A stretch of DNA of 40,250 nt from Dysosmobacter sp. (GTDB lineage: Bacteria > Bacillota > Clostridia > Oscillospirales > Oscillospiraceae), in contig JAPFEH010000020.1 in assembly GCA_026169195.1 (NCBI GenBank), forward strand, positions 1 to 40,250, in the 5' to 3' direction. Each line of letters begins with the position of its first letter. The first letter of the stretch is position 1. Of the stretch, positions 32,343-40,061 are shown one piece after another. Under the pieces are notes generated by a model. The model was not told the DNA's origin. It saw only the letters and a list, made by a program, of their open reading frames with translations, and made no database searches. The position numbers and the translations under genes were made by a program.

Positions 32343-32531
32343 TCGAAAAAGTGGCTACGCCACTTTTTCGAAAAGGCTGCACCCTGCTGCGCGCATAACT
32401 TGTCTGCCTATGGCAGACAAATTCCACACTTGCAGGGCGAGAAGTATTTTCTGCCACGTGCATGCCGCGGCAGAAAATGATTTCACTTGATTCGCCGCCT
32501 GCGGGCGGCGAACTCTGAGAGGCTTTTTCGA
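32343..32531. repeat. Multi-hairpin non-coding element with inverted ends
   Basis: TCGAAAAAG (32343-32351) and CTTTTTCGA (32523-32531) form perfect 9-bp inverted ends. Inside are a 13-bp stem (32343-32355 with 32359-32371), a 9-bp stem TTGTCTGCC/GGCAGACAA (32400-32408, 32412-32420) enclosed by CCCTGC/GCAGGG (32382-32387, 32432-32437), a 10-bp stem ATTTTCTGCC/GGCAGAAAAT (32446-32455, 32469-32478) and a 9-bp stem TTCGCCGCC/GGCGGCGAA (32491-32499, 32504-32512). No gene is credible here. It may be a miniature mobile element or a structured RNA. Confidence 0.7.
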
Positions 32532-32535
32532 TACA

Positions 32536-32574
32536 CAGCAAAGCAGCTCCTCCACAGGAGGAGCTGCTTTGCTG
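32536..32574. repeat. 31-bp hairpin repeat, copy 2
   Basis: An 18-bp perfect stem, 32536-32553 with 32557-32574, over ACA. Bases 32540-32570 repeat copy 1 exactly, 236 bp away, on the other side of the folded element. It lies 28 nt beyond the stop of the convergent oxidase gene. Confidence 0.85.
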
Positions 32575-32601
32575 CATTTGGAAAGACGGAGTTGTATCGG
32601 T

Positions 32602-33621
32602 TCAGAAGCCGAAGAGCATCGAACGGTTGATATCGTGCAGACAATGGGCGCCGCACATTGCCATGGCGTCAGACAGCTCGGCTTTCAGCTTATCCACATA
32701 GACCTGCACGCCCTCTGCGCCGCCGCCATAGACCATGGTGACAAAGGGACGGGCGATCAGTACGCCGTCGGCGCCCAGAGCCAGCGCCTTGAAGACGTCC
32801 ATGCCGGTGCGGATTCCGCCGTCGACCAGCACCGTCATTCTGCCGCCCACAGCGTCCACAATGGCAGGAAGCACTTCTGCGGTGGCAGGGCACTGATCCA
32901 GCACCCGACCGCCGTGGTTGCTGACCACAATGCCGCTGGCGCCGGCCTCCAACGCCTTTCTGGCGCCGCTGACGGTCATAATTCCCTTGAGGATGAAGGG
33001 CTTTCCGGCAATTTCGGCGATCTCCCGCAGCTCTTCCACGGTTTTACTGCCGGCAGGAGGGGTCAGATTTTTCAGGAAGGGCAGACCGGCGGCGTCAATA
33101 TCCATTGCGATGGCAAAAGGATCGGCAGCATTGACCAGCGCCATCTTTTCCTGAATGGTCTCCATGTTCCAGGGCTTGATGGTGGGAACGCCCAGACCGC
33201 CGGATTTTTTCAGGGCTTCGGCGGCAGCCTCCACCACGGCGGGGTTTGTGCCGTCCCCTGTGAAGGCGGCGATACCGGCGGATGCACAGGCGGAGACGAG
33301 AATGTCGTTGTATTCCAGATCGGTGTATTTGTCACCGTAGTGCAGCTGCATAGCGCCCACGGGGGCGGCAAATACCGGCAGCACAAAGTCCCGACCGAAC
33401 AGATGCGCAGAAGTATCCACGGGCTTGTTTTCGCAGATGGTATCCATGTTGACGCACAGCTCCTGCCACTTCTGATAATTGCGGATGGCGCCTGTGCCGA
33501 TCCCCTTGGCGCCGGGGCCGGGCATGGTGTTTTTGCAGGCTGCGCCGTTGCAGACCGGGCAGGCTTTACAATGAGGACCGGAGCAGGTCCGGGCATTTGC
33601 CAGAATTTCCTGATAGGTCAT
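32602..33621 (-). CDS. FMN-dependent alpha-hydroxy-acid oxidase/dehydrogenase
   Basis: TIM-barrel flavoenzyme of the lactate/glycolate oxidase family (339 residues). Seen: VFAAPVGAMQLHYGDKYTDL near residue 85, the substrate-base motif SNHGGRVLD (catalytic His and Arg) near 232, FILKGIMTVSGARKALEAGA, and VDGGIRTGMDVFKALALGAD, GVLIARPF for FMN phosphate. The N-terminus is unusual: CSGPHCKACPVCNGAAC at residues 13-29 holds five cysteines and could bind an Fe-S cluster or zinc (inference). Start ATG at 33621 follows GGAGG by about 10 nt. Its substrate, lactate or another 2-hydroxy acid, cannot be read. It converges on the structured element. Confidence 0.9.
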   Translation of the reverse strand: MTYQEILANARTCSGPHCKACPVCNGAACKNTMPGPGAKGIGTGAIRNYQKWQELCVNMDTICENKPVDTSAHLFGRDFVLPVFAAPVGAMQLHYGDKYTDLEYNDILVSACASAGIAAFTGDGTNPAVVEAAAEALKKSGGLGVPTIKPWNMETIQEKMALVNAADPFAIAMDIDAAGLPFLKNLTPPAGSKTVEELREIAEIAGKPFILKGIMTVSGARKALEAGASGIVVSNHGGRVLDQCPATAEVLPAIVDAVGGRMTVLVDGGIRTGMDVFKALALGADGVLIARPFVTMVYGGGAEGVQVYVDKLKAELSDAMAMCGAHCLHDINRSMLFGF

Positions 33622-33768
33622 GTGTACAGTTCCTCCAGCATGTTAAATTTTGTTGAAAACCAGTTTTATTGTACGCCCATCCGCGCAAAAAGGCAACGGC
33701 AGACAGGGACTTTTTTCCACAAACATCCGAGCATCTGTTGAAAACAAGGCCTGTTTGGGCGGTCTCTG

Positions 33769-33797
33769 ATGACAGAAGCGGAGAGATATGGTATGAT
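33769..33797 (+). promoter_or_regulatory. Promoter of the metallo-hydrolase gene
   Basis: ATGACA (33769-33774), 17-bp spacer ending TGG, TATGAT (33792-33797). Good -35 and an extended -10. Confidence 0.65.
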
Positions 33798-33824
33798 GAA
33801 AAAAACAGAAGGGGGAAAGCGTCT

Positions 33825-34433
33825 ATGAATCTTACGTGGCTGGGACATTCGTGTTTTTTGCTGGAGGAAGATGGATTTCGCGTTGTGATCGATCCCTATA
33901 CCGGCGTACCGGGATATCCGCCGCTGTCTGTCGGTGCCCATGCGGTCTATTGCAGCCATCACCATTTTGACCATGATGCGGCGGACTGCGTGACGCTGCT
34001 CCCGAAACGGGAGGGGCCGTTTGAAATCCGCACCGTGGAGACCTTCCACGATGAGCAGGGCGGCGCTCTGCGGGGAAAGAATACCGTGCAGATCGTTTCA
34101 GCCAATGGCGTCTCAGTGGCGCATCTGGGCGATCTTGGACACCTGCTGACGCGGGCGCAGCTGGAGGAGATCGGTCAGGTAGACGCGGTGCTGGTGCCGG
34201 TAGGCGGTGTTTATACCGTGGACGCCGCCGGAGCCAAGGCGGTATGCGATGCGCTGAAAGCGCGGTGCGTGGTACCCATGCACTACCGCCACGCCCCTTA
34301 TGGGCTGGAGAACGTAGCGGAAGTGGAGACATTCATCAATCTGTGGCCTGTTTCGGAGCTTCACCGGATGGAGGGGCCATCTTTTCAGATCACGGCAGAG
34401 ACGCGAGGAGTGCTGCTCCCGACATACAAGTGA
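33825..34433 (+). CDS. Metallo-beta-lactamase-fold hydrolase (UlaG/UPF0173-like)
   Basis: A 202-residue zinc-dependent hydrolase of unknown substrate. Seen: MNLTWLGHSCFLLEEDGFRV at the start, the metal motif SHHHFDHD (HxHxDH) near residue 45, later Asp in LGDLGH and a C-terminal His in VVPMHYRHAP. This arrangement fits UlaG-like lactonase relatives, shorter than RNase Z. ATG at 33825 follows GGGGGAAAG. It is a single-gene unit with a bidirectional terminator; the upstream part of the longer frame is not coding. Confidence 0.88.
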   Translation: MNLTWLGHSCFLLEEDGFRVVIDPYTGVPGYPPLSVGAHAVYCSHHHFDHDAADCVTLLPKREGPFEIRTVETFHDEQGGALRGKNTVQIVSANGVSVAHLGDLGHLLTRAQLEEIGQVDAVLVPVGGVYTVDAAGAKAVCDALKARCVVPMHYRHAPYGLENVAEVETFINLWPVSELHRMEGPSFQITAETRGVLLPTYK

Positions 34434-34477
34434 AAAAACGCTGGACCCGCGGTATCAGAACGGGCCCGGCGTTTTTT
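34433..34477. terminator. Bidirectional terminator between the metallo-hydrolase gene and rlmA
   Basis: A-run and CGC...CCCG (34433-34448) pair imperfectly with CGGG...GCGTTTTTT (34461-34477) over about 12 nt. T runs are present on both strands. Confidence 0.8.
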
Positions 34478-35297
34478 ATTGCTTTTGAAATACATGGATG
34501 CGGAAAGCGATGCGGCAATCCAGAGCATCCAACGATGCCAGACGGTCTGCTCCGGCCTTTGGCGTTTTCCAATAATAAGGAGTCATTTGGAACAAGGCGT
34601 GGAGATCAGACTGGCTGTCCAGATGGATGCGTGCATCGACCGGAAGAATGTGGAGATAGGAAAAGCCCGGATAGGGGGTCTCCTTTTCTTCGTTGGGATA
34701 GGGATGGTCATAAAGAACTTCCTTCAATTCCCAAAGATGGTCGGCTGCCGGCACCACGTAGAGGAAGAAGCCGCCGGGCTTGAGGACCCGGTGAAATTCC
34801 TCCAGAGCCAGAGGGGAAAAGCAGTTCAGCAGCAGGTCTGCCGTCTCGTCCGCCACGGGCAGATGGTAGGAGGAAGCCACTGCAAACTCCACGTCCTTTT
34901 CCCGTCTGGCGGCATAGCGCAGGCTGAATTTGGAAATATCGGTGCCTGCCATGCGGGGGGATCTTCCTGCGGACAGCAGCGACTGATAAATTCCGGCGGT
35001 ATACCAGCCCTCGCCGCAGCCGGTGTCCAGAATGACCGGAGCATCTCCGGTAAGCTCTGAAATTTCGCTGCAAATTGTTTTCAACAGGGGGGCGTAATAC
35101 CCTTTGGATAGAAACTCCCGCCGTGCTGCCGCCATGCCGCGGTCATCACCGGGGGCGGAGGAGTGCTTCTGATTGGGAGGGAGCAGGTAGGTGTACCCCT
35201 CCTTGGCGATGTCATAGCTGTGTCCGGACGGGCAGCGGTAGGCATGAGCCTCCCGCTGCAGGGGACTTCCGCAGACAGGGCAGCGAAAAAGACTCAT
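34476..35297 (-). CDS. rlmA: 23S rRNA (guanine-N1)-methyltransferase RlmA family
   Basis: SAM-dependent enzyme that methylates a guanine (G745 or G748 by E. coli numbering) in 23S rRNA. The N-terminal zinc finger uses Cys6, Cys9, Cys22 and His26 (CPVCGSPL, then CPSGHSYDIA). SGSDP-type linker GDDRGMAAARREFLSKGYYA follows, as in the family. The SAM-binding loop is VILDTGCGEGWYTAGI near residue 88, with NCFSPLALEEFHRVLKPGG further on. 273 residues, full length. Its start overlaps the stop of the MATE gene as ATGA, so it is coupled. Which guanine it modifies is not decidable here; RlmA(II) types can affect macrolide binding. Confidence 0.9.
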   Translation of the reverse strand: MSLFRCPVCGSPLQREAHAYRCPSGHSYDIAKEGYTYLLPPNQKHSSAPGDDRGMAAARREFLSKGYYAPLLKTICSEISELTGDAPVILDTGCGEGWYTAGIYQSLLSAGRSPRMAGTDISKFSLRYAARREKDVEFAVASSYHLPVADETADLLLNCFSPLALEEFHRVLKPGGFFLYVVPAADHLWELKEVLYDHPYPNEEKETPYPGFSYLHILPVDARIHLDSQSDLHALFQMTPYYWKTPKAGADRLASLDALDCRIAFRIHVFQKQ

Positions 35298-36682
35298 GTA
35301 TCATACCCCCTTGTCACATCATGGATCCATTTGCGGCTCCGGATCCGCCACGCACACAGCGGGGATTTCACGATGCACTCCACTTGAATCGCCAAAGCAA
35401 TGGGCCAGCATCCCGTTTTTAGGACCAGCGCACAAAAGGCCGTTAAGGGCAGACAGAGGAGCCACTGGGGCGCGAGATCCAGCGTGGTGGAAAAGGCAAC
35501 ATCCCCGCCGGAACGAAGAACACCGGTAACGGCGGAAATGGAGTAGGCATGGAGCGGAATTCCTGCAAAAGATGTTATGGCAAGAGCGGTGGCAATCGCG
35601 GCGGACTCACCGAAAAGCTTGAACATCGGGAAAATGACAGGAACAAACAGGACGGGGACGAGGATCAAGGCGACCAGCCCCACGCCGCCGCCAACCAGAG
35701 CCGCAAACCACAGCAGGGTCTGACTCAAGCGCATAACTTGATCGTGACTCTGCCCTTCTCCGATGGATTTTCCAACCAGAACGGCAGTGGCAGCACCCAG
35801 ACCAAAGCAAATGACCAGAAAGAGACGGCTCAGATTGCCCATGACAGCGTTGGCAGCCAGCATTTCAACCGAGTTGTCGGTATATCCCAGAATCACGGTC
35901 AACAGGGAATTTCCCAACCCCCACGCGGCTTCATTGAGGACGACGGGGGAAGCATACGCGATGAAGCGGCGAACCATGTCATGACCGGGACGGAAGAAGC
36001 AGTTCAGATCCAGCGGAATCGTTTTGCTGCGCAGGGCGCAGACCACACAGATCAGGAACTCAGACATTCGGGCGAGAAGGGTCGCCAAGGCAGCGCCGGC
36101 CACGCCCAGAGCGGGGAAACCACCGTGACCGAAAATCAACAGATAATTCAGTCCGGTATTCAGCAGCGTGGAAAATCCGAACAGCTTCATGCCGAAGCTG
36201 GAATTTTCCACACTGCGCTGCGCGCTGGCGTATATGGATGAGAGCATATTGAACACATAGGAAAAACCGATGAGCTGCAAGTAGGGGGCTCCCAGCAAAG
36301 AGAGATCGTGGCGGTTGGAAAGCAGATCCATCACCTGAACGGGGAAAAGGGCAAACAGAATCGCCAGCACGAGCGTAATGCCGGTGCCCAGCAGCGAGGC
36401 GACACCAAGCGCGCGGCTGATGCTGCGGGTATCGCCTTTTCCCCAGTATTGGCTGACCAGAATTCCCAGACCGCTTTGCACGCCAAAAACAATGCTGATT
36501 AAAAGGAACACCGGAACATTGGCTGTGGTAACGGCAGCCATTTCTTCATTGCCCAGTTGGCTTACCATGAAGGTATCAATGAGGCCAAGAGAGTATGTAA
36601 TCAGATTTTGGAGGATGATGGGCAGGGATAATTTCCACAACCGCTTGTAAAAACCAGAGGGCTGGCGCAGAGATTTGAACAT
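35294..36682 (-). CDS. MATE family efflux transporter
   Basis: Twelve-helix antiporter expected to expel drugs or metabolites with sodium or protons. The 462-residue product shows LSLPIILQNLITYSLGLIDT near the start, GVQSGLGILVSQYWGKGDTR, GVAGAALATLLARMSEFLI in the middle and a second-half repeat with GLGAATAVLVGKSIGEGQSH, all MATE features. ATG at 36682 follows AAAGGACG by about 7 nt; the longer frame upstream has no support. It is coupled to rlmA by a 4-base overlap. Substrate unknown. Confidence 0.93.
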   Translation of the reverse strand: MFKSLRQPSGFYKRLWKLSLPIILQNLITYSLGLIDTFMVSQLGNEEMAAVTTANVPVFLLISIVFGVQSGLGILVSQYWGKGDTRSISRALGVASLLGTGITLVLAILFALFPVQVMDLLSNRHDLSLLGAPYLQLIGFSYVFNMLSSIYASAQRSVENSSFGMKLFGFSTLLNTGLNYLLIFGHGGFPALGVAGAALATLLARMSEFLICVVCALRSKTIPLDLNCFFRPGHDMVRRFIAYASPVVLNEAAWGLGNSLLTVILGYTDNSVEMLAANAVMGNLSRLFLVICFGLGAATAVLVGKSIGEGQSHDQVMRLSQTLLWFAALVGGGVGLVALILVPVLFVPVIFPMFKLFGESAAIATALAITSFAGIPLHAYSISAVTGVLRSGGDVAFSTTLDLAPQWLLCLPLTAFCALVLKTGCWPIALAIQVECIVKSPLCAWRIRSRKWIHDVTRGYDT

Positions 36683-36744
36683 GATATCGTCCTTTTTACA
36701 TGATATATAAAACAAAATGCATTGCAGTTCATAGAATGCCGGAT

Positions 36745-37878
36745 TTACAGCATGGGCATACGGCAGTCGTGGTGCGCACGAAGGGCGCTGGCACAGGCTT
36801 CAATATCAGCCTCCGTGGTCTCCGGACCGAAGCTGAGCCGGATAACGCCGCCGGCAGTTCGCTTGGGCAGGTTGAGGGCGGCGACGACATGGCTGGGCTT
36901 TCCCTGATGGCAGGCGGAACCGGCAGAGACGAAAATGCCCTGCTGACTGAGATCATTGACAATGTTCTGGCTGGGCCAGCCTGCCAGCGATATTGCCAGA
37001 ATATGCGGTGCAGCGCCGTCGGAGATCACAGTGAGGTCCGGAATGGCGGAAAGCCGCTCCGCGGCGTACTGCTTGATCGCTGCCATCCGGCGCAGCTTGT
37101 CCTCCAGACCGTCCCTGCGCAACTCCACGGCTTTGGCAAAGCCTGCGATTTGAGCAGTGGCCTCCGTGCCGGAGCGCAGACCGCCTTCCTGCCCGCCGCC
37201 TGCCAGCAGCGGCTTGGGATTGCGGACCCGGGGGCCGATGTAAAGCGCCCCGACTCCCTTGGGGCCGCCGACCTTGTGGCCGGAAATGGTAATGAAGTCG
37301 GCGCCCAGCGCTTTGGCGGAGCAGGGAACCTTCAAAAAGCCCTGCACAGCGTCTGTGTGCAGCAGGGTTTTTGGATTTTTCAAGGGAAGACCGGCGGCGA
37401 TCTCCGCAAGGGGATAAAGATTCCCCAGCTCATTGTTCACCAGCATGACGCTCACCAGTGCCGTATCCGGACGGACAGCGTCCAGAATTTGCCCGGCGGT
37501 GATGTTTCCCCGCTTGTCAGGAAGGACACGGGTCACTTCGTAGCCTTGCAGTTCCAGCCATTTGCAGCACTCCAGCACCGCGCTGTGCTCCACAGCGGTC
37601 GTGACGATGTGGCGGCCCACACGGCGGTTTTGCCAGCAGGCGGCTTGAATAGCCCAGTTGTCGCCTTCGGTTCCGCAGGCGGTAAAATACAGCCGGCTGG
37701 CGTCACAGTCCAGTGCTCCTGCCACCATTTCACGCCAGAGGGCGACCTGCTTTTTCATGTCCAGTCCCAATGAATATTGAGAGCTTGGATTGCCGAATTG
37801 TTCGGTTAAGACGGTGTACATCGCATCTGCCACCGCCCGGGGAATGGGGGTGGTAGCGGCATGGTCCAGATAAATCAT
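36745..37878 (-). CDS. Cysteine desulfurase family protein (NifS/IscS-like)
   Basis: PLP enzyme that removes sulfur from cysteine for Fe-S clusters or thio-tRNA. The 377-residue product starts MIYLDHAATTPIPRAVADAM. The PLP lysine is in TISGHKVGGPKGVGALYIG, the substrate loop has HTDAVQGFLKVP, and the active cysteine in SAGSACHQGKPSH. These fit NifS-type enzymes, with HQG after the cysteine rather than the usual SSG. Ribosome site GGGAGG precedes ATG. It lies head-to-head with mtaB, an enzyme that needs sulfur and Fe-S clusters, a plausible functional link (inference). Confidence 0.92.
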   Translation of the reverse strand: MIYLDHAATTPIPRAVADAMYTVLTEQFGNPSSQYSLGLDMKKQVALWREMVAGALDCDASRLYFTACGTEGDNWAIQAACWQNRRVGRHIVTTAVEHSAVLECCKWLELQGYEVTRVLPDKRGNITAGQILDAVRPDTALVSVMLVNNELGNLYPLAEIAAGLPLKNPKTLLHTDAVQGFLKVPCSAKALGADFITISGHKVGGPKGVGALYIGPRVRNPKPLLAGGGQEGGLRSGTEATAQIAGFAKAVELRRDGLEDKLRRMAAIKQYAAERLSAIPDLTVISDGAAPHILAISLAGWPSQNIVNDLSQQGIFVSAGSACHQGKPSHVVAALNLPKRTAGGVIRLSFGPETTEADIEACASALRAHHDCRMPML

Positions 37879-37902
37879 AGGGAGGACTCCTTTTGTTGGG
37901 AC

Positions 37903-37931
37903 TTGCCCGAAAGAAAAATAAAAGGTATACT
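37903..37931 (+). promoter_or_regulatory. Promoter of mtaB
   Basis: TTGCCC (37903-37908), 17-bp spacer, TATACT (37926-37931). It gives a leader of about 90 nt. CCGGAA and TTCCGG in that leader could form a hairpin. Confidence 0.6.
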
Positions 37932-38026
37932 ATGCTCAGTAAAACCGGAACCTGCATTGGGTTTTTCCGGATTTGCATAACTTCTTCATTATATAGAGAA
38001 TTTTTAGAAAAGGCAAGGAGAATCCC

Positions 38027-39316
38027 ATGAAAGTTGCCATTTACACCCTTGGATGCAAGGTCAACCAGTATGAGACACAGGCCATGGAACAGCTGCTGCG
38101 GGAAAGAGGACATGAGGTGGTGGAATTTACCGCCGAAGCGGATGCCTATGTGGTCAACAGCTGCTCTGTTACGGCGGTCAGCGACCAGAAATCCCGTCAG
38201 ATGCTTCACCGGATCCGGCGGGAGCATCCAGCGGCAGTGGCGGCACTGTGCGGCTGCTATCCGCAAACGCATGCGGAGGATGTGCGGAAGCTGGATGTGG
38301 ACCTGATTGCCGGCACCGGTGACCGGATGGGATTTCTTGCGCTGCTGGAGCAGGCTGTGGAGGAAAAGCAGCCGCTGGAGGCCATTGACAAGGCCTTTGA
38401 GCGCAGGACCTTTGAAGAACTGCCTGCCGGTGGACTGACAGAGCGGACCCGCGCGATGCTGAAGGTGGAGGATGGATGCGTCAATTTCTGCACCTACTGC
38501 ATCATTCCCTATGCCCGTGGACCGGTCCGGTCACTGCCGCTGGAAAAGGCAGCCCGTCAGGCAGCGGGGCTGATGGCGGAGGGATATCGGGAAATCGTAG
38601 TGACCGGCATTGAGATCTCCTCCTGGGGCAAAGACCTGAAAAACGGGCAGGACCTTACGGATTTGCTGGAGGGGATCTGCAAAGCCGCGCCGGGGGTCCG
38701 CATCCGTCTGGGCAGTCTGGAGCCGCGCACCATTACAGAGGACTTCTGCCGCCGGACAGCGGAACTGCCGGACCTGTGCCCCCAGTTCCACCTCTCCATG
38801 CAAAGCGGCTGTGACGCGACCTTGAAGCGAATGAACCGGAAGTACGATACAAAGAGATTTGCACAATCTATTGAGCTTTTAAACCAATATTTTGAACATC
38901 CGGCCATTACGACCGATATGATCGTGGGATTTCCGGAGGAGACGGAGGAGGAATTTTCCGCATCGCTGGACTTTATCCGGACCTGCGGATTTGCCCAGAT
39001 GCACATTTTCCCCTACTCCATCCGTCCGGAAACGCCTGCCGCGGAAATGCAGCAGGTCCCAAAGTCTGTCAAGGAGGAACGGGCACGGCGGGCAGCCGCC
39101 GTGGCGGCTGAAATGCGGAGGGCCTACTTGGAAGGCTGTGTCGGCAAGCGGTATCCGGTTTTGTTTGAGCAGCCCAAGGGGGGCCGGTTTTCCGGTCATG
39201 CGCCCAACTACATGGAGGTTCTGGTAGAGGGAACGGGGCTGCATAATACGGTGAAGCCCGTTCGGATCACCGGTATCGAGGGAGAATCACTGACGGGCGT
39301 CATTGAGGAGGTGTGA
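38027..39316 (+). CDS. mtaB: tRNA t6A37 methylthiotransferase MtaB
   Basis: Radical-SAM enzyme that adds a methylthio group to t6A37 in tRNA, making ms2t6A. The 429-residue product has the N-terminal UPF0004 domain with three cluster cysteines (TLGCKVNQYETQAM, VVNSCSVTAVSDQKSRQM, CGCYPQ). The radical-SAM motif is VEDGCVNFCTYCIIPYARG near residue 147, and QSGCDATLKRMNRKYDT follows. The TRAM RNA-binding domain is at the C-terminus. The VSDQKSRQM string marks MtaB rather than MiaB. ATG at 38027 follows AAGGAG. The next gene starts 3 nt later. Confidence 0.95.
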   Translation: MKVAIYTLGCKVNQYETQAMEQLLRERGHEVVEFTAEADAYVVNSCSVTAVSDQKSRQMLHRIRREHPAAVAALCGCYPQTHAEDVRKLDVDLIAGTGDRMGFLALLEQAVEEKQPLEAIDKAFERRTFEELPAGGLTERTRAMLKVEDGCVNFCTYCIIPYARGPVRSLPLEKAARQAAGLMAEGYREIVVTGIEISSWGKDLKNGQDLTDLLEGICKAAPGVRIRLGSLEPRTITEDFCRRTAELPDLCPQFHLSMQSGCDATLKRMNRKYDTKRFAQSIELLNQYFEHPAITTDMIVGFPEETEEEFSASLDFIRTCGFAQMHIFPYSIRPETPAAEMQQVPKSVKEERARRAAAVAAEMRRAYLEGCVGKRYPVLFEQPKGGRFSGHAPNYMEVLVEGTGLHNTVKPVRITGIEGESLTGVIEEV

Positions 39317-39319
39317 GAG

Positions 39320-39895
39320 ATGAAAAGTCACTTTTTCGCATATATCTCCCGGATGCGGTTCATTGGACGCTGGGCGCTGATGCGGAATACCGCACCGGAA
39401 AATGTACAGGAGCACAGCCATCAGGTTGCGGTACTGGCGCATGCGCTGGCGGTCATCCGGCGGGAGCGGTTCGGCGGGACAGCAGACCCGGGGCAGGTGG
39501 CTGTCGCGGCGCTGTATCACGATGCGTCGGAAATTTTAACGGGAGATCTGCCCACGCCGATCAAGTATGACAATCCGGCCATTCGAGCCGCCTATCAGGA
39601 TGTGGAGAGCGTTGCAGAGCAAAAGCTGCTGCATATGCTGCCGGAGGAATTGCAGGAGGTGTATGCGCCGATCCTGTCGCCTGTGGATCCGGAGATCGTA
39701 CAGCTGGTGAAAGCGGCGGATAAGCTGTCTGCGTATCTGAAATGCGTGGAGGAACTGAAAGCCGGAAATAAAGAGTTTCGGGAGGCTGCGCTTCAGACAC
39801 GAAAGGCGCTGGAGGAATACGGGCTGCCGGAGGCAGAATACTTTCTGGAGACCTTTTCAGAGAGCTTTGGCCTGACGCTGGATGAATTGAAATGA
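39320..39895 (+). CDS. yfbR: YfbR-like 5'-deoxynucleotidase (HD domain)
   Basis: HD-superfamily phosphatase that removes phosphate from deoxynucleoside monophosphates. The 191-residue product begins with [39 protein letters not shown], and has the metal pair in [21 protein letters not shown] further Asp lies in [16 protein letters not shown]. This matches YfbR closely. ATG at 39320 is 3 nt after the mtaB stop, and GAGGTG lies within mtaB's end. Coupled to mtaB. Confidence 0.93.
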   Translation: MKSHFFAYISRMRFIGRWALMRNTAPENVQEHSHQVAVLAHALAVIRRERFGGTADPGQVAVAALYHDASEILTGDLPTPIKYDNPAIRAAYQDVESVAEQKLLHMLPEELQEVYAPILSPVDPEIVQLVKAADKLSAYLKCVEELKAGNKEFREAALQTRKALEEYGLPEAEYFLETFSESFGLTLDELK

Positions 39896-40061
39896 GAGGC
39901 CGGCTGTGGAAAGCAGCGGCGGCTTTGACAGCGCTGCTGCGGCAGGGGCATGGTTTGACTGCCGTCGCAGCCTGCCTGCGGCGCAGGAGGGGATTGCTGA
40001 CGGTTTCCGTATGTGCCGCTGGCGTTTTTGAAACGGAATTGATAAAAAGCGGGGTGCAGTT

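Noticed and set aside
32241..32480. Short frames within the hairpin element
   Set aside because: They consist of inverted-repeat DNA read in both directions and have no ribosome site.
39561..40061. Continuation of the transposase frame on the minus strand
   Set aside because: After WVTDV the sequence loses all transposase similarity and overlaps yfbR, so it is only an open frame.
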